Below, in pieces: positions 8,532 to 17,511 of a stretch of 64,000 nucleotides of DNA. Within the stretch, counting starts at the first letter, position 1. Each line of letters starts with the position of its first letter. The notes beneath the pieces were generated by a model. That model searched no databases and was not told the DNA's origin. It was given only the letters and a program-made list of their open reading frames with translations. The DNA is from Caballeronia glebae (GTDB taxonomy: Bacteria; Pseudomonadota; Gammaproteobacteria; Burkholderiales; Burkholderiaceae). Made by a program: the position numbers and the translations under genes. The stretch is taken from positions 1-64,000 of the forward strand of contig NZ_FCOJ02000035.1 of NCBI RefSeq assembly GCF_001545035.1, read 5' to 3'.

Positions 8532-8611
8532 TCGTCCGCTCCGTTGCGTTTCGTCCCGCCTTTTCTCCGACGATTCGAAACGCGTGTTTGCCGTAGAACT
8601 CTCTTTGATAT

Positions 8612-8626
8612 TGGAATAGTATTCCA
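8612..8626. promoter_or_regulatory. perfect IclR-type operator palindrome
   Basis: TGGAATAGTATTCCA is a perfect 15-base palindrome with one central base. Its half-sites TGGAA/TTCCA equal those of the IclR consensus TGGAAATNATTTCCA. It sits between the divergent flavoprotein operon (start 8531) and epimerase gene (start 8676), so one bound regulator could control both. The IclR gene at 2636-3490 is the obvious candidate ligand. Confidence 0.6.
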
Positions 8627-8675
8627 GAATAGCGACGTGAGCCAAGCTCTTTTTTGAGACGAAGGGAGAAACGAT

Positions 8676-9563
8676 ATGCGAGTGCTAGTAACAGGCGGAA
8701 GCGGTTTTCTGGCAGCCTGGGTGATGCGGCGGCTGCTTATGCGCGGCATGAACGTGCGCGCGTTCGACGTCCGCGAGGATGCGCGCCTTCTGCGTGCGCT
8801 CGCCCCCGAACGCGCCGATGAAGTCCAATGGCGCATCGGCGATATCGGCGAAGCGCTCGACGTTGCGCGCGCGCTCGACGGCTGCGATGCCGTCGTCCAT
8901 CTCGCAGGCGTGCTTACGCCCGCCTGCGCGGCCGATCCGGTGCGCGGCGCGCGCATCAACCTGATCGGCTCGCTCAACGTGTTCGATGCGGCCGTCGCCA
9001 ACGGCTTGCGCTCGGTGCTGTATGCGAGCAGCGCGGGCGTGTTCGGCCCCGACGATGGCGCGACGCCCTTTCCCCAGACTCACTACGGCGCGTTCAAGCT
9101 CGCGTGCGAAGGCTCGGCGCGCGCGTACTGGCACGATCATGGCGTGGCGAGCATCGGCTTGCGGCCGCTCGTCGTGTACGGCGCGGGGCGCGAGACGGGT
9201 TCGAGCGCGGGTCCGAGCCTCGCGTGCCGTGCCGCCGCGCGCGGCGAGCCGTACACGATTCCGTTCACCGGCGCGACCGGCCTCGTCTATGCCGACGACG
9301 TCGCCGCCGCGTATGAACTCGCCCTCGTACACGCGTTCGACGGGGCGTACGCGTTCACGCTCGCGGGCGACATCACGCCGATATCAAGCGTGATCGCGAC
9401 GCTCAAGGAGATCGCGCCCGGCGCGCGCATCGACGCGCAAGGCGCGCCATTGCCCATCGCGACGTCCTTTCCCGACGATCCCGCGCTCGCCCGAGTGCTG
9501 CCCGGTCTCGCGAAAACGCCGCTCATCGAAGGACTGCGGCAAACCGTGGCGTTCTACCGGTAG
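8676..9563 (+). CDS. NAD-dependent epimerase/dehydratase family protein
   Basis: A 295-residue extended SDR. The nucleotide-binding motif is VLVTGGSGFLAAW, the following acidic position AFDVRED suggests NAD preference, and the active site shows ASSAGVFG with YGAFKLACEG, giving the Ser and YxxxK residues. A good ribosome site (GAAGGGAGAA) precedes the ATG. It is transcribed divergently from the flavoprotein operon and shares its operator region, so it probably acts in the same pathway as a keto-reductase, hydroxy-dehydrogenase or lactone-forming enzyme. The substrate is not deducible. Confidence 0.87.
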   Translation: MRVLVTGGSGFLAAWVMRRLLMRGMNVRAFDVREDARLLRALAPERADEVQWRIGDIGEALDVARALDGCDAVVHLAGVLTPACAADPVRGARINLIGSLNVFDAAVANGLRSVLYASSAGVFGPDDGATPFPQTHYGAFKLACEGSARAYWHDHGVASIGLRPLVVYGAGRETGSSAGPSLACRAAARGEPYTIPFTGATGLVYADDVAAAYELALVHAFDGAYAFTLAGDITPISSVIATLKEIAPGARIDAQGAPLPIATSFPDDPALARVLPGLAKTPLIEGLRQTVAFYR

Positions 9564-9631
9564 ACAAACCGACGCTTGGCACCGGCTGTTCCTTGGGGCA
9601 CGATTCGCTTCTTCAGGAACACGGGGCCACG

Positions 9632-11350
9632 ATGCAAGACACAACCAGAACGCCCGCGGCGCGCAAGACGCTGCTCAAAGGCATCCTTCCCATCAACCGC
9701 GCCGGCGCATTGCGCGATGCGCTCGCCGGCATCTCGCTTGCGTCGATGGACATTCCGCAAGTGCTCGGCTATGCGCGCATCGCCGGCATGCCCGCGGTGA
9801 CGGGCCTTTACACGGCATTCCTGCCGCTCGTCGCGTTCGCGCTCTTCGGCGCGTCGCGGCATCTCGTGGTCGCGGCCGATTCGGCGACCGCGACGATCTT
9901 CGCGAGCAAGGTTTCGTCGATGGCCGCGATGGGCAGTCCGGAATACGTCGCGCTCGCGGGCATGGTTGCGCTGCAGACGGCCACGCTGCTTCTGCTCGCG
10001 CGGCTCTTCAAGCTCGGCTTTCTCGCCGATTTCCTGTCGCGCACCGTGCTGACGGGTTTTCTCGCGGGCGTCGGCATACAGGTGTCGATCGCGATGTTCG
10101 GCGATCTCTTCGGCATGACGGTGCCGTATCCGTCCTCGCGCAGTCTCGCCCAACTCGCCTACGTGATCGGCCATCTCATGCACGCGCATGGACCGACGCT
10201 CGTGCTCGCGCTCGCCGTGAGCGTCGCGATTCTCGGCTGCAAGCGCTTCGCGCCGCGCCTGCCGATGCCGCTCATCGCGGTGATCGGCAGCATCGCCGCG
10301 AGCAAGGCATTCGATTTCGCCGCGCACGGCATCTCGGTGCTCGGTCCGGTCGAGGGCGGCCTGCCCTCGATCCGCTTTCCCCACGTCACCTGGCAGCAAT
10401 CGCTCGACCTCGTGCCCGTCGCGGCGTCGTGCTTCGTGATGATCATCGCGCAGAGCGCCGCCGCGTCGCGCGTCTTCGCGCAGCAATATCGCGAGGACGT
10501 CGATACCAACGGCGACATCCTCGGTCTCGCCGCGGCGAACGCGGCGGCGGCCATGACCGGCACCTTCGTCGTCAACGGCAGCCCGACGCAAACCGCGATG
10601 GCGGAGCGCGCCGGCACGCGCAGCCAGTTCGGACAACTCGTCTTCGCGGCCGTCGTCGCCGTCGTGCTGCTGTTTCTGAGCGGCTATCTGCGCTATCTGC
10701 CGCATTGCGTGCTGGCGGCCATCGTGTTCACGATCGCGATCGGCCTGATCAACGTGCAAAGCCTGCGGGACATTCGCGCGGAAAGCCCCGGCGAGTTCGC
10801 GCTCGCGCTCATCACGGCGGCAGCGGTGGTGATGGTGGGCGTCGAGCACGGCATTCTGCTCGCGGTGGCGCTGTCGCTGCTGCGGCACGTGCGCCACAGC
10901 TATCATCCGCACACGATGGTGCTCACGCCCGTCGCGCCCGGCAAACCCTGGCAGTACATGCCGACGGAGGCCGCCGCGATGACCACGCCGGACCTGATCG
11001 TGTATCGCTTCGGCGCGGATCTGTTCTACGCGAACGATCACTTTTTCGCGTCGGAAGTGACGAAACTCGTGGACACGGCTCCCGACGAATTACGTCATTT
11101 CGTCATCGATGCCGGCGCGATCACCGATCTCGATTATTCGGCTGCCCGCACGATCGGCGAGTTGGTCGAAACGCTGCGCACACGCGGCGTCGTTGTGATC
11201 TTCGGGCGCGTGAGCCGCTTCTTGCGCAACGACATGGACCGGCACGGACTGACGCACGTGCTCGGCGTATCGAACATGTACGACACGTTGCATGAGGCGC
11301 TGGCGGCGGTTGGTGTGAGCCCGGGCGCGCATGAGCCGAACGAGCTGTGA
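9632..11350 (+). CDS. SulP family inorganic anion transporter with STAS domain
   Basis: A 572-residue inner-membrane protein. Residues about 20-410 give a dozen or so hydrophobic helices, with the SulP signature IPQVLGYARIAGMPAVTGLY near the start. Residues about 430-560 form a cytoplasmic STAS domain (HFVIDAGAITDLDYSAARTI). Relatives carry sulfate, bicarbonate or dicarboxylates. ATG 9632 is chosen over an upstream TTG (9593) because it begins just before the conserved N-terminal region. It follows the epimerase by about 70 bases on the same strand and may be cotranscribed. Its ligand in this context could be an organic acid, which is inference. Confidence 0.9.
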   Translation: MQDTTRTPAARKTLLKGILPINRAGALRDALAGISLASMDIPQVLGYARIAGMPAVTGLYTAFLPLVAFALFGASRHLVVAADSATATIFASKVSSMAAMGSPEYVALAGMVALQTATLLLLARLFKLGFLADFLSRTVLTGFLAGVGIQVSIAMFGDLFGMTVPYPSSRSLAQLAYVIGHLMHAHGPTLVLALAVSVAILGCKRFAPRLPMPLIAVIGSIAASKAFDFAAHGISVLGPVEGGLPSIRFPHVTWQQSLDLVPVAASCFVMIIAQSAAASRVFAQQYREDVDTNGDILGLAAANAAAAMTGTFVVNGSPTQTAMAERAGTRSQFGQLVFAAVVAVVLLFLSGYLRYLPHCVLAAIVFTIAIGLINVQSLRDIRAESPGEFALALITAAAVVMVGVEHGILLAVALSLLRHVRHSYHPHTMVLTPVAPGKPWQYMPTEAAAMTTPDLIVYRFGADLFYANDHFFASEVTKLVDTAPDELRHFVIDAGAITDLDYSAARTIGELVETLRTRGVVVIFGRVSRFLRNDMDRHGLTHVLGVSNMYDTLHEALAAVGVSPGAHEPNEL

Positions 11351-11429
11351 CAGGCACCTTGGCCGCTGTTTGTGGCGGCCAGGTCGTGGAAAGACCGTTA
11401 GTTGCCTCCAATAAACTGAGCACAATTTG

Positions 11430-11444
11430 TTGAACGCTATTCCA
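11430..11444 (+). promoter_or_regulatory. IclR-type operator candidate upstream of the shikimate-dehydrogenase-like gene
   Basis: TTGAACGCTATTCCA matches TGGAA-N5-TTCCA at 9 of 10 fixed positions. It lies inside a longer inverted repeat, GTTGAA (11429-11434) and TTCAAC (11447-11452). It is about 70 bases before the ATG at 11514, in an AT-richer stretch suited to a promoter. It matches the half-sites of the perfect palindrome at 8612 better than those of other palindromes in the window. Confidence 0.4.
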
Positions 11445-11513
11445 TTTTCAACTAGCATTCAGACTATGCGTTCACGAATTTTTTCAATCGGCGTTCAAGG
11501 AGGCAATCGAGGC

Positions 11514-12341
11514 ATGGCGCAGGACACTTCTTTTTCCGCATCGCTCGATGCGGGCTTGAGCGGCGCGACGCGCGTCTATTTCATCGTCGGCGATCCGATC
11601 GCGCAGGTGCGCTCGCCTTCCGGCGTCACGGCGGCGTTGCGCGCGGCAGGCCGCGACGCGATCGTGATTCCGGCGCACGTCGCGCCCGAGGATCTCGGCG
11701 CGTTCTTCGCGGGCATCGCGCCGCTGCGCAATTGCGACGGCGTGATCATCACCGTGCCGCACAAGTTCAGCGCGACCGGACACTGCGGCTCGCTGACCGA
11801 TGAAGGCGCGTTTCTCGGCGCGGTGAATATGCTCAGGCGCAATGCCGATGGCACGTGGCACGGCGGCGCGTCGGACGGCATCGGCATGGTGGCGGCGTTG
11901 AGGGACGCGGGTTGCGAGCCGAAGGGCAAGCGCGCGCTCTTGATCGGCGCGGGCGGCGCGGGGTCGGCGATCGGCCACGCGCTCGTCGATGCGGGCGTGG
12001 CGTCGCTCGCGATTCGCGATTTCGATGCCGCGCGCACGGGCGCCCTCGCCGCGCGCCTCGCTGCATTGGGGCGCGGCACGGTGAGCGTCGACGACGATTC
12101 CGCCGCCGAAACTTATGATCTCATCGTGAACGCGTCGCCGGCGGGCATGCGGCCGGGCGATCCACTGCCGATCGACGTCTCCCGCCTGTCGCCGACGACT
12201 TTCGTCGGCGACGTCGTGACCAAGCCGCCGCTCACGCCTTTCATCGAAGCGGCCCGCGCGCGCGGCTGCACGACCGTCACGGGCACGCAGATGTTCGGCC
12301 GCGTGTGCGATGCGATCGTCGCGTATTTATTGAAGGGCTGA
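11514..12341 (+). CDS. shikimate/quinate dehydrogenase-like protein (AroE family paralogue)
   Basis: A 275-residue enzyme with the AroE substrate domain (YFIVGDPIAQVRSPSGV and the catalytic lysine in IITVPHKFSATGHC) and a Rossmann domain beginning ALLIGAGGAGSAIGHAL, ending with GTQMFGRVCDAIVAYL. It would reversibly reduce a dehydroshikimate-like ketone with NAD(P)H. The setting is catabolic rather than the aromatic amino-acid pathway. AAGGAGG, about ten bases before ATG 11514, fixes the start; the longer frame to 11427 includes promoter sequence. An IclR-like operator candidate lies upstream. Substrate specificity (shikimate, quinate or a related cyclic acid) cannot be told. Confidence 0.88.
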   Translation: MAQDTSFSASLDAGLSGATRVYFIVGDPIAQVRSPSGVTAALRAAGRDAIVIPAHVAPEDLGAFFAGIAPLRNCDGVIITVPHKFSATGHCGSLTDEGAFLGAVNMLRRNADGTWHGGASDGIGMVAALRDAGCEPKGKRALLIGAGGAGSAIGHALVDAGVASLAIRDFDAARTGALAARLAALGRGTVSVDDDSAAETYDLIVNASPAGMRPGDPLPIDVSRLSPTTFVGDVVTKPPLTPFIEAARARGCTTVTGTQMFGRVCDAIVAYLLKG

Positions 12342-12599
12342 ATACGCGAAGGAGTACACGCGAGCGATGGCGCATGAGCCGCACCGACGCGGTTCTTTGG
12401 CATGTCGAACTAACGGCGATTGCTTTCGAAACGGCGATTTGTGGGCGGCGCTGCGCTTTGCCGCCCTGCCTCGTCGATCGTTCTCGCCGCGTCTCCAGGC
12501 GGCTTTCTCTACACGCGGCCTATTACCTTTGGCGTAATTGTGCCGCTCACTTTCTCCTGCGACGATGCAGTCACACCGTTCATCGACGAGGAGAATCAC

Positions 12600-13469
12600 A
12601 TGTCCGAGAAGCACCGACGAACCCACGCCGAAATCGCCCGCCCGGGTTTCATTGCGACCACTGACGGCGTCGAATTGTTTTACCGCGACTGGCAGCCGCT
12701 GGGCGGGCCGGGCAACGGAAGGACGATCCTCTTCGTTCCCAGCTATTCACTGCCGAGCGACATGTGGGCGTATCAGATGTTGCCGCTCGCGCGGCAAGGC
12801 TTTCGCTGCGTCGCCTACGACCGGCGCGGCCACGGCCGCTCAAGCGATCCGGGCGGCGGCTACGACTACGACACGCTCGCGGACGATCTCGCCGCCGTCA
12901 TCGATGCGCTCGATCTGTCGGACATTACGCTCGTCGGCTATTCCATGGGCGGCGCGGAAGCAGTGCGCTATCTGACGCGTCACGGCAGCACGCGCGTCGC
13001 GCGCCTCGCGTTGATCGCATCGACCTTGCCGATGCTCGCGAAGACGCACGACAATCCCGATGGCATCGACCGCGCCTATGTCGATGCTTTCCAGCAAGAC
13101 CTGCTGACCGATTATCCGCAGTGGCTCGCCAGCAACGCCCGTCCGTTCGCGGGGCCGGACGCATCGGAGTCCATGATCGACTGGGTTGGGGAAATGGCGT
13201 TGCGCACGTCGCATCAGGCGCTCTTCGCGTGCAACGAAACGGTGAGTCACGGCGATTTTCGCAACGAGTTGCGCGACATCGACGTGCCGACGCTGATCGT
13301 GCAAGGCGATCGCGATGTGTCGAATCCGCTCGAACTGACTTCGCAGCGCACCGCGCGCCTGATTCCGCATGCGCGGCTCGTCGTCTACGAAGGCGCGCCG
13401 CATGGCGTCTTTCTGAGCGATGCGGCGCGGCTGACGGCGGATATCGGCGCGTTTGCGTCGGCGTCGTGA
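12600..13469 (+). CDS. alpha/beta hydrolase (chloroperoxidase/esterase-like)
   Basis: A 289-residue alpha/beta-fold hydrolase. The oxyanion region is FVPSYSLPSDMW, followed by AYDRRGHGRSSDP. The nucleophile elbow GYSMGG gives the catalytic Ser, VQGDRDVSNP the Asp, and EGAPHGVFLS the His. Similar proteins are annotated as non-haem chloroperoxidases, esterases or C-C-bond hydrolases. The ATG at 12600 has GAGGAGAATCAC before it; the upstream frame extension has no homologous look. It stands 258 bases after the AroE-like gene with its own probable promoter region, and may open a ring product or lactone of this pathway. Confidence 0.87.
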   Translation: MSEKHRRTHAEIARPGFIATTDGVELFYRDWQPLGGPGNGRTILFVPSYSLPSDMWAYQMLPLARQGFRCVAYDRRGHGRSSDPGGGYDYDTLADDLAAVIDALDLSDITLVGYSMGGAEAVRYLTRHGSTRVARLALIASTLPMLAKTHDNPDGIDRAYVDAFQQDLLTDYPQWLASNARPFAGPDASESMIDWVGEMALRTSHQALFACNETVSHGDFRNELRDIDVPTLIVQGDRDVSNPLELTSQRTARLIPHARLVVYEGAPHGVFLSDAARLTADIGAFASAS

Positions 13470-13500
13470 TTCGCTCTGTGCGGTAGCGGCTTAATTAAGT

Positions 13501-13538
13501 TCAGGCTCGGCGTTTGTCGGATAAGCGCTGAGTCCTGA
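13501..13538. terminator. imperfect hairpin after the hydrolase gene
   Basis: TCAGG-CTCGGCG (from 13501) can pair with CGCTGAGTCCTGA (to 13538), leaving a 12-13 base loop. It lies 32 bases after the hydrolase stop. There is no clean T-tract, so it may be a weak terminator or only a transcript-end hairpin. Confidence 0.3.
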
Positions 13539-13673
13539 CGCGTTTGAAAACACTCATAACAATAGACTCTGGAAGAATCGCGAACACACCGTAGCACTGC
13601 GAATCGACACCCCAGCGCGCGACATGAAAGCATCGCCGCGCACGCCCTCCCACGTTCACCGGAGTCCATCGCG

Positions 13674-14156
13674 ATGATCTTCCACGCATCCATTCCCGCC
13701 AACGATCCGAAACACGTCGCGCAGGTGCTCGCCGAACTGTGGGACGGCTTCGCCGCGCCGTTTTCGCCCTTTCCCGACGCCTGGATGGCGGTCGCCGGCG
13801 ACGATCGCGGCAGCATCATCGAGGTGTATCCGAGCGACCAGGTCATCACGCCGGGCGGCGGCCACGAGGAAAGCGTCAGCTACGGCGCGGACACGATGAA
13901 GCGCCCGCAGTACAGCGCGTTCCACATGGCCATCGCGACGAAGCTGAGCACCGATGAAGTCATCGCGATCGGCGAGCGCGAAGGCTGGCGCGCGGTGCGC
14001 TGCACGCGCGGCGACAACTTCTTCCACGTGATCGAATTCTGGATCGAGAACTCGACCATGCTCGAATTCCTCACACCCGAAATGCAGGCTGAATATCTCG
14101 CCTTCGCGACGCCCGAAAACTTCAAGGCGCTCGCAGCCGCCGCCATGCCTCAATGA
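13674..14156 (+). CDS. conserved hypothetical protein, possibly VOC-like fold
   Basis: A 160-residue soluble protein. The start MIFHASIPANDPKHVAQVLAE and segments such as WMAVAGDDRGSIIEVYPSD and YSAFHMAIATKLSTDEVIAI suggest beta-alpha-beta-beta-beta repeats like glyoxalase/VOC proteins, but the metal ligands of that fold are not obvious. An acidic face near FHVIEFWIENSTMLEFLTP may be its functional end. Its last seven bases overlap the end of the convergent MFS gene. No enzymatic role is assigned. Confidence 0.65.
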   Translation: MIFHASIPANDPKHVAQVLAELWDGFAAPFSPFPDAWMAVAGDDRGSIIEVYPSDQVITPGGGHEESVSYGADTMKRPQYSAFHMAIATKLSTDEVIAIGEREGWRAVRCTRGDNFFHVIEFWIENSTMLEFLTPEMQAEYLAFATPENFKALAAAAMPQ

Positions 14157-15502
14157 TCGCCCGCCTTTGAAGCCGCATCGCCGCCGCGCAGCCCGAACAT
14201 CAGCGCGGCGCCGCTCGCGAACAGCAGCAGCGAAAGCAGGAGCACGGCGAGATCCATGCTGCCCGTCGCGGTGCGGATCTGGCCGATCACCCACGGACTC
14301 ACGATCCCGCTCGTGATGCCGATACTGCTGATGAACGCAATGCCCGCCGCCGCGCTTTTGCCCGGAAGCTCGCTCGCGGGCACGGCCCAGAAAATCGGCA
14401 GCGCGGCGAAAATCAGCGTCGCGGCGAGCGAGAGAATCGCGAGCATCAGCGCAAAACTCGGGAAATGCAGCGTGAGAGCCGCGAGCGCGATGCCGCCGCC
14501 GATCGTGCAGCACGCGAAGTGCTTGCGCCGCTCGGCGACGCGGTCCGAATGCCGCGCGATCAGAATCAGCCCCACCGCGCCGATCGCGTTGGGCACGACG
14601 GTATAAAGGCTGACGGACATGACATCGGTGATGCCGAAGTCGCGAATCATCAGCGGCATCCAGAAACTCAGCGTGAGCGACGCACAGGTCAGCGAGAAAT
14701 AGATGAACGCGAAGAGATAGACGCGCGGGTTACGCAGCGCGTCGAGCATGCCGCGGCGGTCGTGCGCGTCGGCGCGGGCGTTCGTTTCGGCGCACAGCGC
14801 AGCGAGGCGCTCCTTGTCCGGCGGCGCGAGCCAGTGCGCGTCGCGCGGCGTATCGACGAGCAGACGCAGCGCGATCAGCCCGAGAACGAGCGCGGGCGCG
14901 CCTTCGATCGCGAACATCCACTGCCAGCCGTAGAGGCCCATCACGCCCGCCATGTCGCGCATGATCCAGCCCGACACGAGCCCGCCGAACACGCCCGCCA
15001 CCGCCACGCCCGCGAAGAATACCGACATTACGCCCGCGCGCCGTTTGGCGGGAAACCAGTACGTCAGATAAAGCACGATGCCCGGAAAGAATCCCGCTTC
15101 GAACACGCCGAGCAGAAAGCGCAGCAGATAGAAATGGCCGGGCGTCGACACGAACATCATCCCGACCGACGCCGCGCCCCACAGCAGCATGATCCGCGTG
15201 AACGTGCGGCGCGCGCCGAACTTCGCGAGCAAGAGGTTGCTCGGCACCTCGAAGAGCACATAGCCGACGTAGAACACGGCGGCGCCGAGGCCGTACATCG
15301 CATCGGAGAAGCCCAGATCGTGCTTCATCTGCAACTGCGCGAAGCCGATATTGATGCGGTCCAGAAACGACACCACGTAGCACAGAAACAGAAACGGAAT
15401 GATGCGCCACGCGATTTTGCTGAACAGCGCATCGTCCGACAGGGCGTGCTGCTCCGCGGCGGCGCTCGGGCTGAGCGCCGCCGTGCTGATCGACTTCGAC
15501 AT
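14150..15502 (-). CDS. MFS transporter, anion:cation symporter (phthalate permease-like) family
   Basis: A 450-residue, 12-helix inner-membrane carrier. The first helix pair contains the ACS-family stretch VSFLDRINIGFAQLQMKHDL, followed by LFEVPSNLLLAKFGARR (the motif-A region). A cytoplasmic loop lies after helix six. Family members import organic acids such as phthalate, tartrate, glucarate or hydroxyphenylacetate with protons. It lies downstream of the MBL-fold gene on the same strand, 108 bases away with a GC-rich hairpin between, so it may be separately transcribed. The likely role is uptake of the acid degraded by this cluster. Confidence 0.9.
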   Translation of the reverse strand: MSKSISTAALSPSAAAEQHALSDDALFSKIAWRIIPFLFLCYVVSFLDRINIGFAQLQMKHDLGFSDAMYGLGAAVFYVGYVLFEVPSNLLLAKFGARRTFTRIMLLWGAASVGMMFVSTPGHFYLLRFLLGVFEAGFFPGIVLYLTYWFPAKRRAGVMSVFFAGVAVAGVFGGLVSGWIMRDMAGVMGLYGWQWMFAIEGAPALVLGLIALRLLVDTPRDAHWLAPPDKERLAALCAETNARADAHDRRGMLDALRNPRVYLFAFIYFSLTCASLTLSFWMPLMIRDFGITDVMSVSLYTVVPNAIGAVGLILIARHSDRVAERRKHFACCTIGGGIALAALTLHFPSFALMLAILSLAATLIFAALPIFWAVPASELPGKSAAAGIAFISSIGITSGIVSPWVIGQIRTATGSMDLAVLLLSLLLFASGAALMFGLRGGDAASKAGDH

Positions 15503-15569
15503 GTCTCGCTCCAGATGGGCGTGAAGAGGCCGGCGTCTTGATCGCGCCTGTTGAGCCTTTTGAGAGAAA

Positions 15570-15599
15570 TGCGGCGCGCTCTCGCTAAAACGCGCCGCA
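15570..15599 (-). terminator. GC-rich hairpin after the MBL-fold gene
   Basis: TGCGGCGCG (15570-15578) and CGCGCCGCA (15591-15599) are exact reverse complements with a 12-base loop. It starts 12 bases past the MBL gene stop on the minus strand. The loop contributes TTTT, and a TTTCTCTC stretch follows the stem on the minus strand, so termination or attenuation before the MFS gene is plausible. Confidence 0.45.
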
Positions 15600-15610
15600 A
15601 GGGATGAACG

Positions 15611-16570
15611 TCAGTCCTGCAATGCGGCCCACATGTCCTTATCGCGCTGGGCCGTCCAGATGCGCGGATGCTTGATGCCGCTCGCTTCGTCATAGGCGCG
15701 CGACACATCGAACGGCAGACAGTGCTCGTAGATGAAGACGTGACCGAACTTCGGGTCCATCGCGCGGCGGGTGAGCGCCATCGAGCCCTTCAGATCGAGC
15801 TTCTCGGCGACCGCGTCGCGGCCCGCCTGCAACAGCGTCGTGACGAAATCCTTCGTGTAATCGATGCCCTTGTCGACGTCCGCCGGCGACAGCAGCGCGG
15901 GGCCACGGCCCGGCACGAGCTTGTCGGCTTTCAGCGCGCGCAGCGCTTCGAGGGTCGTGGGCCACGCTTCGAGTTGCGCATCGCCGCAATAACAGGCGGC
16001 GTCGTACTCAACGAGATCGCCCGAAAACAGCACTTTCTGCGACGGCAACCAGACGACGGTGTCGCCCTTCGTATGGCCCGAACCGAGATGGGCGATCTTC
16101 ACTTCGAGCTTGCCGAGGAACAGCGTGATTTCCTTTTCGAAGACGAGCGTCGGCCACGTGAGACCCGGCACCGTCTCGACGCCCGCGAAAAGACGCGGAA
16201 AGCGCTCGATCTCCGATTTCATGTCCTGCTCGCCGCGCTCGACGATCATTTCGTATGTGCCGCGGCTCGCGATGACCTGCTGCGCGCCTTCCGCGAAATA
16301 CGCCGACGCGCCGAGCACGCGCACCGCGTGATAGTGCGACAGCACGACGTACTTGATCGGCTTGTCGGTGACGCTGCGGATTTTGGCGATGAGGTCCTGC
16401 GCCATCGCGGGCGTGGCGGTCGTATCGACGATGAGCACGCCGTCGTCCCCGATGATCACGCCCGAGTTCGGATCGCCCTCCGCCGTGTAGGCGTACGCGT
16501 TCTCGGAGAGTTGGGTGAAGGTGATCTTCTTCTCTTCCAGGTCGGCCTGCGATGCGAATGCTTTTGCCAT
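15611..16570 (-). CDS. MBL-fold metallo-hydrolase family protein with altered metal motif
   Basis: A 319-residue protein starting at ATG 16570. The fold is clear: DDGVLIVDTTATPAMAQDL, then VVLSHYHAVRVLGASAYF, AHLGSGHTKGDTVVWLPS and KVLFSGDLVEYDA. In typical family members the third motif is HxHxDH. Here it reads HYHAVR, so the aspartate and last histidine are absent, while the later His (GHTKGD) and Asp (SGDLV) ligands remain. The protein may bind one metal or use a changed ligand set. It is divergent from the tandem IclR genes and heads a unit followed by the MFS importer. The substrate is unknown. Confidence 0.88.
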   Translation of the reverse strand: MAKAFASQADLEEKKITFTQLSENAYAYTAEGDPNSGVIIGDDGVLIVDTTATPAMAQDLIAKIRSVTDKPIKYVVLSHYHAVRVLGASAYFAEGAQQVIASRGTYEMIVERGEQDMKSEIERFPRLFAGVETVPGLTWPTLVFEKEITLFLGKLEVKIAHLGSGHTKGDTVVWLPSQKVLFSGDLVEYDAACYCGDAQLEAWPTTLEALRALKADKLVPGRGPALLSPADVDKGIDYTKDFVTTLLQAGRDAVAEKLDLKGSMALTRRAMDPKFGHVFIYEHCLPFDVSRAYDEASGIKHPRIWTAQRDKDMWAALQD

Positions 16571-16638
16571 GGTCGTGTCTCGCTTCCATTCTCGTGGGGA
16601 TGGGTGGATGATCGGCGTGTCACCGATTTTTGTCAACA

Positions 16639-16652
16639 GCAAGCGAACTTGC
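16639..16652. promoter_or_regulatory. inverted repeat in the MBL/IclR divergent promoter region
   Basis: GCAAG (16639-16643) and CTTGC (16648-16652) flank CGAA in the region separating the MBL gene (start 16570) from the tandem IclR genes. It is a short operator candidate. A hairpin of this size could also arise by chance. Confidence 0.25.
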
Positions 16653-16752
16653 TATTTGCAAATTACGGGTAAATACCGAATCGCTTCATCGGATGATTCC
16701 GGCTCGGCTAACATTTGCGGTTCGTTCATCCTTTATAGATCGCGGAGTGCTT

Positions 16753-17511
16753 TTGGCTCGTTCCGAAAACGGCGAAGAAAAGAAACAGCGCGGCATCCAG
16801 AGCGTCGAAGTGGGCGCGCGTCTGCTCGATGCGCTCGCCGCGCGGCGCGAGCCGCTCGCGCTCAGCGCGCTGGCCGAAGCGTCCGAGCTTTCGAGCGCGC
16901 AGGCGCACACCTATCTCGTGAGCCTCACGCGGCTCGGGCTCGTCAAGCGCGATGCGCTCACCGGCAATTACGAGCCGGGACCGCTCTCGCTCAGGCTCGG
17001 TTTGTTGAATCTGGAGCATCAGCCAGCGTATCGCGCGGCCGCGCCGCGTGTGTCGGCGCTCGCGCTCGCGACCGGCATGAGCGTCGCGGTCAGCGTCGCC
17101 GGGCCGCAAGGGCCAACGGTCGTGCGCTATGAGCGCGGCGGATATCCGCTGCACGTGAATCTGCACGTCGGCACGGTGATGTCGCTCTCGGCAACCTCCA
17201 CCGGCCGCGTGTTCCGCGCTTTCGACGACGACGCCCGCGTCGCCGCGATGCTCGCGCATCAGGCCGAAGCCGATGCGCCGGAGATGGCGGCGCGCATCGG
17301 CGAGATCCGCACGCGCGGCATCGAACGCAGCGTCGATGCGCCGAGTCCGGGCGTAAGCAGCATGAGCGTGCCGGTATTCGACAGCGCGCGGCGCATGCAG
17401 CTCGCGCTGACCGCGATCGGGCCGACCGGTCTCGCCGACGTCGACTGGGACGGCCCGCTCGCGCACGCGCTGAAGGACGCCGCGCGCGACATCACCGGAC
17501 TGCTTTCATGA
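16753..17511 (+). CDS. IclR-family regulator (first of an overlapping pair)
   Basis: A 252-residue regulator with an N-terminal winged helix (IQSVEVGARLLDALAARREP and LSSAQAHTYLVSLTRLGLV) and an IclR ligand domain containing LHVGTVMSLSATSTGRVF and a late PSPGVSSMSVPVFD. The start is taken as TTG 16753, five bases after GGAG; a GTG at 16747 is an alternative. The longer frame upstream lies in promoter sequence. Its stop overlaps the ATG of a second IclR gene, so both are made together. It is divergent from the MBL/MFS genes, which are the likely targets. Confidence 0.88.
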   Translation: MARSENGEEKKQRGIQSVEVGARLLDALAARREPLALSALAEASELSSAQAHTYLVSLTRLGLVKRDALTGNYEPGPLSLRLGLLNLEHQPAYRAAAPRVSALALATGMSVAVSVAGPQGPTVVRYERGGYPLHVNLHVGTVMSLSATSTGRVFRAFDDDARVAAMLAHQAEADAPEMAARIGEIRTRGIERSVDAPSPGVSSMSVPVFDSARRMQLALTAIGPTGLADVDWDGPLAHALKDAARDITGLLS

